From Undaria pinnatifida (lineage: Eukaryota > Sar > Phaeophyceae > Laminariales > Alariaceae), in NCBI GenBank assembly GCA_012845835.1, contig JABAKD010000027.1, positions 15,658,073-15,722,072 on the forward strand: a DNA stretch of 64,000 nt. Reading direction: 5' to 3'. The notes beneath the pieces were generated by a model. The model had not been told where the DNA came from and made no database searches. It worked only from the letters and a program-made list of their open reading frames with translations. The translations under genes were made by a program, and so were the position numbers. How positions within the stretch are numbered: the stretch's first letter is position 1; every line of letters starts with the position of its first letter. This document shows positions 20,860-61,705 of the stretch, one piece after another.

Positions 20860-21165
20860 GGAGGGATGGGAAGGTCGGAAGCAGAGGAGGGGGAAGGGGT
20901 CTCAAGAGGTCCGGGAGGAGTGGGGATGGGGGGGGGGAGGCGTACTCAGTTTGTGCATGGCCGCAGTCGTATGACCATAGACTCTCCCATCCATATTACG
21001 CCGGTACGGAACGCGTCGGGTTTTCACTAACCAGGCAGACAGTGCTTGCACCAAGCGCGAGCGCCGTTGCCTCGTGGGTGCCTTACCATATTCACACTAC
21101 GTGATGCGATCATTCCCCTTGTGCGGAGTTAGGGTTCTCCACCCCGCACAGTATGATCTTACCGG
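20860..21165 (-). repeat. LINE 3'-end-related fragment (family 2)
   Basis: A G-run (20928-20940) followed by GCGTACTCAGTTTGTGCATG and CCAGGCAGACAGTGCTTGCA, then GGGTGCCTTACCATATTCAC to CACCCCGCACAGTATGATCT. The last part recurs at 33298-33393. On the - strand the fragment ends in a C-run, as the LINE copies do. Confidence 0.65.
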
Positions 21166-22444
21166 ATGGGTGGGGGGGGGGGTATCTCAAGAGGCCCGGA
21201 AGGAGGGTAGGCGAGGGTCGTGTAAAACTCGACAAGGTGTATCAAGAGGAAGAGACATACATGGAAATGCATTAATTTATTTTCTGGACCTAATTTCCCA
21301 GTAATACTACCAGCACACGAGTAAAACTGCCATTTTTTAGTAGCTCTGGCTGTTTTTTGACACCTACAGGCTTTTTGATGATGTCATCCTGAATCTGGCA
21401 GGCCGCTTGTTGAACTGATGGAGCATTCGTACGAGTTTACTCCAGGCTTGATATGGAGCATTCCCAATAGCTTGCTTCAGCATCTACTACCAAAACTCAA
21501 ATTCCGTTCTCGTCACTCAGTAAGTGAATAAGCGTTCTCGTTACTCAAGTAAAGTCCGAAAGTACGCATTCTGGTTGCTCAAAAGTGACTGATGAGCGTT
21601 TTCGCCTCGAAAATCATTTGGTTTTAGTATTGAAAATGCCACGATTCGAATCTTTGGTGCCATAAACTTGTCCGGCAACATATACTCCTGGCGTGCTGGA
21701 TCGCCTGTTGAGCTCAACAATACCAGAAACAAACGCCACAGTCGCCGCTTGCTTCCATATCAGGCAGGAGTCAGGCAGAGATGCTCTGCTTGCTTAGCTG
21801 CGCCCGGACTTTTTCCTTTACAAGGACGTAACGCCGAAAAATTTATCTTCCAGACTAATATCCTAACAGGCGTGTTCGTTCGTTCGTTCGTTTGCTTGGT
21901 TTGTTTGTATGGGAACCCCCCGATTTTTCGCTCTATAAGAGTAGACTACAGTATCTACTTTTGGTATTGAGACGGCAGCTGCCTTGGAGCCCCGCCGTCA
22001 ACCGACTCGAGTGTCGGGGCGAGCTTACTATATCGACAAAAAAAAACGGCTCTTAGGAAACAGTGCGCGATCTCTTCACTCCGCGCAGTCTTATCTACAT
22101 ATAAAATGATGTACGTATTTGGGAAGACAGGGATTGGCAAGGAGTTTTTTTTCGTGTCTGCCTCAGTATGGGATTCTCGAACCTTGGATTTCTCCGTGAA
22201 ATCGCTGTCTTCGAGGGGCGGCCCCAACGCCCCGCGCCCTGCCTTATCCGTTCTGTACCTAGGAGCGAACGCGTACGGGGGGTACGAGAGACAAGCGAGA
22301 AGTGGCTAATATTTTGTATTTTTTCTCCGTTGAGCGGTACTCTCAAGCTTTTCTTTGGGTCTTGACGTATATGGAGAGGTATAGTCTGAAGAATAAGAAT
22401 AGGAAATAACTTTCGACGTCAAAAACAATAGCAAAAATCGTCCC
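21166..22444. other. Intergenic, no gene recognised
   Basis: A G-run and TCTCAAGAGGCCCGG near 21180 repeat a motif at 20898. A TTCGTTCGTTCG run lies at 21872. Nothing else was recognised. Confidence 0.4.
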
Positions 22445-23940
22445 TGCTGTTAAGCTGCGCCAAGCGAAGGTCGTAGCAGTAGACGGTATCCCCGGAAGGA
22501 ACCAGTGGCATGCATTCGTCCCGGCATCGCATCGGGGGGTGGTTCTTTTCCCTAAGACTCTTCGGAGCAGTATAGGCGGTATGGGAGGCGTGCTTTGGTG
22601 TTGTGGTGCCTGTCTCTGTTGCTGCTGTTTTGGTCGTTTGCCGGCCAACTTGAAGTGTCGTGTTGGTACGTATGTGACTACTATTAAGTTTGTGTTGCTT
22701 CCTACTTGACGTGTTCTTTGCTGCTGATTGCTGGATGATGATATTGTGAAGTGCGTTTATTTCTGCTGCTGTAATACGATACCTAAGCAAGTTGCACCGA
22801 CCTCGCACTCGATCTGGACTGAATTATACTATTGGTTCATGTTGACTCTACAACTTCTCTAATAATCACGGTCCAGTATGAGATTATCATAGTCATTGAT
22901 CTCGCTGAACTTCTTAGTGAGTGGTGGTTTCCTCTATCCACCAACCCCAGCCGGGCCGATCAATTGAGTACCCGTAGGTTGGGTTACACTGTGCGAGGCG
23001 GTATCGAGGCGGGGGGTCAAAAAAGATGTCAGCGTACCGGGGTTGGTGCATACGAATAAAACATAGCAGTGCGAGTGATTCCATTTTTTTCTAGTGGTAA
23101 ATACCTTCTTGAAGGATTTTTTGAATCGGGGATTGGACCCTATTCCGTGGCGCTGGCGTTGTATACGAACCCCAGCTATGGATTCCACACCGTGCGGGGT
23201 GGTGTCGACCCCGGAGAAATCGGTTTCCGTCCCAGGTTTGTTGGAGTTGATGGGGTATGAAAGGATTTCTGCAACAGTGATGGAACCCTATCCGCATCGG
23301 GTGCGTCGGAACGCCCCCCGCCATTGCCTGGCCTATATCCTACCCGGGTGGCGTTGGCTCTACGAGCTGCACAGCCAATCAACGACAATGTGAGCAGGGT
23401 TTTCACACCATGCGGGGCTGTGCCGACCCGGGAGTAATCGGTTTTTGTCCCCCGCTTGTCAGGATTTCTGAAACGGGCATATGACTCTATCCTCCTGTGG
23501 TGGCGCTGCCCTTGTGTGCGAGCCCCAGTCAATCAGGGGTAAGCCAACATGGTTGGGGTTTCCACGCCGTGCGGGGCGGTGTCGACCCAGGAGATCGTAA
23601 TCGTTCCCGCGTTTTTGGGGCTGTAGATATTCGGGGGATTTATGAACTGAGGATGGCACCCTATCGCCCCCGTGTGCGACGGAACTGCCCCTCATTGATG
23701 GACCTCTACCCGCCTACGACGGCACTGTGGAGCTCGAACCCATCAAGGAATAGCCAACGGGATCGGGGTTTTCTGACCGTGCGGGGCGGTGTAGACCCGA
23801 GAAAGCTCCGTTTTCTTCTCCCGCTGGTCGAAGGTTTACAGATATTGAATGACTGATGGATCGGGGATGGGACCCTATTCTCCCGAGGTGAAGCTGGCTC
23901 AACATACGAACCCCAGCCAATCATGGATCGACCGGTGGGG
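22445..23940 (+). repeat. Composite dispersed element with tandem 160-215-bp units, copy 1
   Basis: Begins at GCTGCGCCAAGCGAAGGTCG, followed by CTGTCTCTGTTGCTGCTGTT and TTTGCCGGCCAACTTGAAG, then a tandem array (22930-23940). Each array unit carries CCAGCCAATCA, TTTCCACACCGTGCGGGG and GGTGTCGACCCGGGAGA-like motifs; unit starts fall near 23190, 23407, 23568 and 23778. The same order recurs at 56226-57400 in the same orientation. Confidence 0.8.
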
Positions 23941-25326
23941 TTGAGATTTCCGTTTGAAAAACTCGAGCCTGAAATTCTTAACTGTCAAAATCGTAACCAC
24001 TGTCGTCGCGTAGTGTATCTGCAAGAAGTGAGCGATCTACAGCAAAAAACAGCAGCATTGCAATAGCATTCGAGGAGTTGAATGACGAAGGCAGCGATAC
24101 CACCGTATTTCGCGCCTGAAACACCGGCAGCACGTCTCTCCACGATCAGACTACGAACAGTACAGACGGTCAGTCTGCGAGGCTCGGATCTAGATAATAA
24201 TACTATCACGCATGGTATATTCAGAAGCTGGCTCAGTGCGCGCCTCTCAATGACTACGAAGAGAACACGCAGCCGACATGGTCAGTCACCTTGCTGGCCC
24301 CGGATGCTTGATTGAATCAAAACATCACAAGAAACGCACTCGACACGTCTCTTCGTCGCCAGACTAAAGGGTCAGTCGGGGTGTGCTCGGATTTGTCCGA
24401 TCGTTTACTGATGAAGCTCGGAACCGGGTCCACTTAAGAAACGATAGCTATTTCATGGTAGTCTATCGTTAGTCTATATATCGAACTGTTGGCATTACCT
24501 TATGTACTGTACGCGTAGACTATGTTTGTGTGTGGTAACTTTTCTGCTCTATCGAATATCGAATCGAACAATTCGAAGTGCTGCCCTGCTCTCCCCCAAG
24601 CATGGGCGCCGACGAAGGCCGGCACCCATGCGGAGCCCTTGTATGTTCGAAAAATTTGTTCGTTCGTTCGTGTCCGGTTTGGTTCATTCGTAGGGGAACC
24701 CTCTCGAGTTTCGATTCTCGAGATTCTCGGTCCTGGCCGCACCGCGACGCAAATATCCACGCCATTGACCATCTTACACCACCTTCTGAACCTTTACGAA
24801 GTTTCAATTCTTTTCGTTGGCGCCGGCTGTGTCTAGTTGTGTGGTTCATTTGGCAGCGCGTGACCTTCTCGGGTTATATACATGTACATACATGCACGGA
24901 GAGGTTCAAACGCATTTTTCAGTTTCTGTTTGTTCTCTTTAAGTACATGTACGGAGAGGTTCAAACGCAATTTTCAGTTTCTGTTTGTTCTCTTTCTTCC
25001 TTCCTCACCGGCTCACACTTTTTACTCACGCTCCGCTATCATCACGTCGACGGCACCCGCTACACCTACTACTTGGATGTCTACACCGCACCAATTGACC
25101 GGGACTTATTTACCGTCCACCCTGTGTTATGGTACGGCTTTGAGTCACAATATGATAGCGCCTTTTCTGGTGGTTTGTTTCGCTATGGTGCTTTCTTGTC
25201 TCACCCCCCCGCCACACCGGTGGTACGCGGCAGGTTTTTGATGGGTGGCTTGCCGTATTATAGCGTCTTTCCTTCCATTGCTTTTTTTCGCGTTTTCCAG
25301 ACTTTTTAGTCAGGCCGTTTTAGAGG
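23941..25326. other. Intergenic with a 55-bp tandem duplication
   Basis: Bases 24891-24945 and 24946-25000 are near-identical (CATGYACGGAGAGGTTCAAA...). A TTCGTTCG motif recurs near 24658. The long frame at 24578-25309 runs through the duplication and shows no domain. Confidence 0.5.
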
Positions 25327-26003
25327 TGTGTGCCTTAAGTTATTGGGTGGGGACACAAATTGTCACCTGCAGGTCTGCCTATTGAGCAGGTCCTCGGTCA
25401 GTACTCGCTTTCTTAGCCGTAGTAGAGACGTAGCTTTATTAGATTCCACCAGAGCCCCGGATGACTTCTGAAAACGGAGGCGCATGCCTCGGTTTCATTT
25501 CCTGACTACCCCAAATAGATAACGCCAACATATCATACAAAAAAGGCCAAACTACCTATCAAATCAGATGATTGCAGACCTTTCAAGGCCGTACCTTAAC
25601 ATGTGGGAGTGGGTTTCAAGGAGCCGCATCTTCGACTCATGGTCTAGTTCGTAGAACCGGAGTTTCTCCGAATCTCTCATTTTTCTGCACATGCGGCTCA
25701 TCAGGGTGGGCTATTAGTGTTATGGTACGGCCTTGAGATAGCCGTAATTACCTGCTCTAATAGATAATTGGCCATTTTCATATAATGGGGTGGCGTTTTC
25801 TATTCGGGATAGCCAGGAAATAAAACGGAGGCACGCGCCTCATGTTTAGATGCTGTCCGGAGCTCTGGTGGAACTAATAGAGCTGGTTCTCTACCACGTC
25901 TTAAGGCTAAGAAAGTAAGTAATCATCGAGGAATTGCTCAAAAGGCAGACCTGCAGGGGAAACTCTGTATCTCACCCCTAATCACCTAACGCCTGCAACT
26001 ACC
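25327..26003. mobile_element. Foldback element FB1 (about 330-bp arms)
   Basis: The left arm CCTGCAGGTCTGCCTATTGA...TTTCTTAGCC...CCACCAGAGCCCCGGA is the complement of the right arm at about 25850-25985, and the match continues inward. CGGAGGCGCATGCCTCGGTT pairs with 25810-25840 and CAAGGCCGTACCTTAACA with 25715-25740. The element therefore folds along almost its whole length about a centre near 25665. No coding sequence was seen. Confidence 0.85.
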
Positions 26004-26340
26004 GCCAAAGCTGTGGCCTTAGTCGCAGTTTGACCTATTAATTGGCGTCTAGTTGCCCGAGTGAGGGACCCTTTCGTTGGTAAAAGGCGTTTTTCCTTCC
26101 GTCCTCCCCCCACCGGAGTATTTCGCTGGTACTTTTCTTTGGTCGGGTCATCGTCGTGACGGAGGAACTATTTGTCGCCAACGAATGACTCATCAATCCA
26201 GTATCGTATCTGGCTTGTTTGGTTGAGGTCTGGGTGGCGTCAAGTTCGTGTTAACCCCTTTAGAACCCCAACATCCCTCCCCATACTAAATTCAAGTAAA
26301 CTTGTCCCTAAAAAGGGTTTCCAGTTGTAAAGGCATTAAG

Positions 26341-26680
26341 GTATTAGTGGGGTATTAGTCCGTTTGACCACTCGCAAAAGGTCAACCCATAGCTTACCCA
26401 AACTAAGCCGTATAACACTCTCCCCCCCTGAAACGGTGGGATACCAGGTCGGCCGGATTGACAGGTCCGCCCGTATTACGGGCGGACCTGTCAATTATCC
26501 AAGCCGTTTCAGGAAGGGAGAGTGTTATAAGGCTTGGTTTGGGTAAGCTGTGGGTGAACTTTTTTCAAGTGGTCGAACGGACTAATCCCCCACTTAGTGT
26601 TATAGAACTTAGTTTGGGTAAGCTATTCGTTAACCTTTTGCAAGCGGTCAAACGGATTAACACCCCACTAATACCTGAAC
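26341..26680. mobile_element. Foldback element FB2 with perfect palindromic centre
   Basis: The centre 26457-26495 is a perfect palindrome of two 19-bp arms around one base. Outside it, ACTCTCC...TGAAACGG pairs with CCGTTTCAGGAAGGGAGAGT and AGCTTACCCAAACTAAGCC with GGCTTGGTTTGGGTAAGCT. The right side carries a second tandem arm copy (26595-26680). Termini read GTATTAGTGGGGT on the left and, inverted, at the right end. Confidence 0.85.
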
Positions 26681-28364
26681 ATTCGCGTTTTGTCTCGTGC
26701 GAGACCATGGGACCTTTGTTAATACTATAATTAACAGCACGTTGTTTATCTGTCATTCATTGCTTGCAAGGGTGTTCCAAACTATTCCCCATTCCCCATT
26801 TCTGTAACTAGATTGTACGTTGATGCATGCGATGTTAATGGCAGTTAGCCAAACAACGGTATACTGGGGGTATTCTTCGCCATTTTTTCCAGATAGCAAG
26901 GGGAAATCTGCCTCAAGCACCACCATGTATCGGCAGTGCTTATTGGCCAAGGCAATCGTGTGCCGAGAACTTGACCGCAAATCCCAGTCGCCTCAATTAC
27001 GCGCCGACTAGAGCTGCAGTGGCCATGCTTGTCCTGTAGGGTTGTTTATTTGTAGTGGCGGTTGATCGAATACGTGGACGCGACAAACTGCAAGAAGCAG
27101 GCCAACAAGTAAGTGGAAATGAAAACGATGGGTCCGCCGGCGTTTTTATTTTTTTTCATTGCTTCAAATAAATCAAAACAGTGAGGCATGGGCGGTGCGT
27201 CAACGACTCGCATACATCGGCCGTCTTCTTCCGGGGAGAATATATATACTACATATATATATATTTTAATTATAGTCTATATATAAATTATATATATAAA
27301 TATATAGTCTAATATATAATATATAAGCTTCTCCAGCTTTTCAGTTGCCCCTTCCCGGAATGTTATCTATCTACCTTTTTGGTCGATGTGGTCGTAAGGA
27401 GCACTTACACGCAGGGATAAGAAACATGTTATACTACAAGTACCAACACCGCAGCTTGCAAAGATGATTATCGACTTTAAATTCGTCGAACTCACAGCTA
27501 AAATCGTTAGAATAATTTTATATAAATACTAGTATCCTACGGCACGGGCGCAAATAACCGAGATTCGCATATAGCAGCAACAGTTAGCAAGAAAGCACAG
27601 GCACAGGCTACGCGGCAGCGAATACGCGGGTAGTTCAAGCGGCGCTGGGAGATAGAAGGAGGGGCGCGGGCACCAGGAGGCACATGGAGGAGGGTTGAGT
27701 GACCCACAGTTGGCCGTTGGCTCACAGTTTTTGTCCGTGAATCATTGACGGACTCGACAACGTAGACAGTCGAAATTCGTCATGACTTGGGAGGGTCGAT
27801 TTTAGCTAAACGAAAATAAATGCGTAAGTTCACGCGCAATAGCCTCAACAACGACCATACACAGGCGGGGCCAAAAATAAGCTGAAACTTCGGAAGGGTC
27901 AAGGCGGCCAAAGGGAGTAAATTTGGCGTCGCAGGACGACCCAGGAACTAGTACCGAAAGCCGATAATCGAAAAATTGAGCGGGGTACGAGTGAGCTAAT
28001 CGGAACCGAAATACACGAACGAATTGACTCACTTTTGGAATATTGGTTTGGATGATACCCTTTTCGGGGTTATGACCTTCTAAAGGAACCAGTCATGTTA
28101 GGACTTGTTGCCGGGGTTAACATCGATGGCCGCATCACTCGGCATTCTTCGCGACAGGGAACAGTGAACCCTCCGCTATACTTCGATTCGTGGACTGTAC
28201 GTCTTGGCAGTGTTGGAAACCTGCACCATATAATGGTCTGCGGAACATGTATCCTCCGAAGTGTTGGAAGTTGACAACACTCGGAACGCGTAAAGTCGAT
28301 CGCGAACATGACGCGTATTGGTCCGTCGCAAACATTCTAGTTTCAAGGCCTTTACCATTGCAAA
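26681..28364. other. Intergenic, no gene recognised
   Basis: Bases 27240-27325 are a TATATA-rich palindromic tract. The short frames at 26820-27011 and 27802-28032 show no domain or splice context. GTCTCGTGCGAGAC at 26693 is a small perfect hairpin. Confidence 0.4.
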
Positions 28365-28550
28365 ATCATGTCAACACCTACAGTACCAGTGCGTACAGTG
28401 CGGGCTTCCTGTGGCGCCGATTTCATAGTGCCGGTGAAATCGCTTCGCACGACTGGAGGACGTTATTTACTGTTAGTAACACAACATCGGTGCTATACTC
28501 AATATTGCCGGTGTCCGGTATACTGCCTGGATCGTTGGCTGGCACACTCA
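28365..28550 (+). repeat. Dispersed family B copy
   Basis: Contains CAGTACCAGTGCGTACAGTG, AGTGCCGGTGAAATCGCTTC and TCAATATTGCCGGTGTCCGG. A family A copy follows about 90 bp downstream. Confidence 0.65.
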
Positions 28551-28619
28551 GGCACTAGGGGGGGGGTATCACTGTGTTTCAATGCGGTCCGTCTGACAAT
28601 TCACACATCGGACACATCA

Positions 28620-28800
28620 CCGACCTCCATTTGAAAATCTAGATTGTTCAGGAAGATCTGTCTTGTCTAGCTTGTGTTTCCCGGTGGGAGCCGTACGATC
28701 TGCATGATCTAGTACATGCTAAAGGGGTTGGATCCGTACTCGACATATACAGATGCTTCAAATTATAACAGATTATCTAGATCATGATCTGTCCGCTTGC
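28620..28800 (+). repeat. Dispersed family A copy 2
   Basis: GGGAGCCGTACGATCTGCAT, GATCTAGTACATGCT and TATCTAGATCATGATCTG match the copy at 60165-60385 closely. Confidence 0.75.
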
Positions 28801-29094
28801 AAAGCCAACCGCGGGACAGTCTTATCCATATCCATATAACGGGTTTCATTGTACGAAGACGCTGCCGAGCTGCCGAGGAAAAACACGGTGTTCGTTGTTT
28901 GTTTTAGTATGCCCGCAAGGTCATGCCACCGCTCACGGGACGGATTAATCTCGTCCTCTTTGCTCGATACTCCGCGATACCACGTATCAGAAACACTTTT
29001 TTAATCGTCCTACAGCACATTCGCATAACACCTCTTCGCAGGTTACCAAGCCGCGACATATCTCGTCGCTACTGAGCGCAGATTTGGCGTCAAG
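28801..29094. other. No recognised feature
   Basis: Spacer downstream of the UBA1 stop, likely containing its 3' UTR or terminator. No motif can be assigned. Confidence 0.35.
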
Positions 29095-29355
29095 GAGTAC
29101 GGATACCCAACACGAAACGACTATTCGTACGGATCGAAGACAAACCGAACACAAACACGAACCCAACACGGACAGCAAACCAACCGAATACGAACCGAAT
29201 ACGAACCGAATACGTATAACACCACAGACGGACCGAATGAAAACTAAACCCGAGCCGAGCACGAACCGAATACGATCCGAATTCGAACCGAATAAGGAAC
29301 GAACACGGACAGAACACGACTCGAACACGAACCGAACACGAACCGAAAAAGGAAC
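29095..29355. repeat. Degenerate ACGAACCGAAT minisatellite (11-12 bp)
   Basis: About twenty ACGAACCGAA-type units with CACA/TACG variants. It generates long Thr/Arg/Asn-rich and Val/Arg-rich frames on the two strands that are not genes. Confidence 0.8.
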
Positions 29356-29683
29356 AACAACAACTGGCGAAACATCCCTTGTCAAGCCTTTCTTCGCCCA
29401 CAACAACGAACGGCATCAACACAACGGACCCAGGGAAGCAAACATCGCACCAACCCCCCCTCCCCTCACCCTCCCTCGTCTGTTCTCAGCAACGGTGACC
29501 ACAAATCGCTTCAAACAGACACAAAACAGTATTTATCATCAAAACGAGCTAGCCTCCAATGAGAGCGCGCGTCTTGACAATCATTGGGTACAGGCGTGGT
29601 TACCATCCGTATCCCCCCGCCCTTCGCCCCGCCTCCCCGTACCCGATGCCTAGCGTGTTCTAGCTAGCGTTTTCTAGAGTTTC

Positions 29684-60799
<31,116 letters not shown>

Positions 60800-61269
60800 C
60801 TGAAAAACGAAACGCAAGAAGTATGAGACCACCGAATAGAGCCAGTGGGATAGGGTTGTTTCTTGTACATCAAGCATTGTCGGGGTTGAATTAAATGTTG
60901 TTTTCGGTCCAAACAGTCAACTTAAATCATAAGTAGTTGACGAAAAGCAACACACGCAATACAACTTAAGCTATGGTATGCTGAATCATCGCGACTATTA
61001 ATTGTTTTCAACCGGTATTTCAACACGTTCCGGCGCTAGCTGTCCGAATGGGTCTTTTCTTGGCCATGCATGGAGCCTCTTCCTCCGCAAACTTCCCAAG
61101 TGCCACTACACGAAACTGTAAATACCAGCTGCATGTTCCATTGCTGTACGAAGTGTCGAGAGCACGAAGCTTCAATAAAGTCGTACGCGATTTTACATTT
61201 CCTACTCCTCTGGAATGTCACCCCGCCTGCGCACGACAAACCCAGCACTATAGCGACAACCGGCACTAC

Positions 61270-61394
61270 TCTGCATACTGTCATTATTAATACTGGTCGT
61301 TCCTATCTGTGCCAAGCGACTTTACAGGCATTATAGCGAGCAATCGGTACTACTCAACCGGCACTATAGAGGGACCACTACTGTATAGACTAAT
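61270..61394 (+). repeat. Dispersed family B fragment
   Basis: TGTGCCAAGCGACTTTACAG-GCATTATAGCG and CTCAACCGGCACTATAGAGG, abutting the SINE start. A smaller related piece GTCGTGCCAAGTGATACTAC lies at 63045-63085. Confidence 0.6.
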
Positions 61395-61705
61395 CCGGTC
61401 GCCCCGGTGGCGTATCAGGTTATCATCGACCCTGGTATGCGTCAGTTTCGTGAGTTCGAGCCCCACCGAGTGCATCCTCGTATAAATTTGTTGGGACTTT
61501 TTTTCTTGTGCACAAGTTGACTTGCGGAAAGCGCGAGAGCGTGAGTTAGCAACACTCGATGAAAAATCGACGAGCAGTGGGATTGCTGAACCCTATGCGC
61601 GATAAAAATTGAAGGCAAGAACCGGGGGGGAGACGGGACGACACCTGTGACCACGGCCTGTCCAGAAGCTGGAATGTACAAGTGTTAAAAAAATAAATAA
61701 AAAGA
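61395..61705 (+). mobile_element. tRNA-derived SINE, copy 2
   Basis: Begins CCGGTCGCCCCGGTGGCG. Box A-like TGGCGTATCAGG (61408-61419) and box B-like GAGTTCGAGCCCC (61452-61464) have normal tRNA spacing, and GTGAG/CCCAC forms a T-stem with one mismatch. The body matches 7900-8197 inverted, and the tail is TTAAAAAAATAAATAAAAAG. Confidence 0.8.

Noticed and set aside
24578..25309. 243-codon + strand frame
   Set aside because: Spans a 55-bp tandem duplication, shows no domain, and composition drifts along its length. Probably chance.
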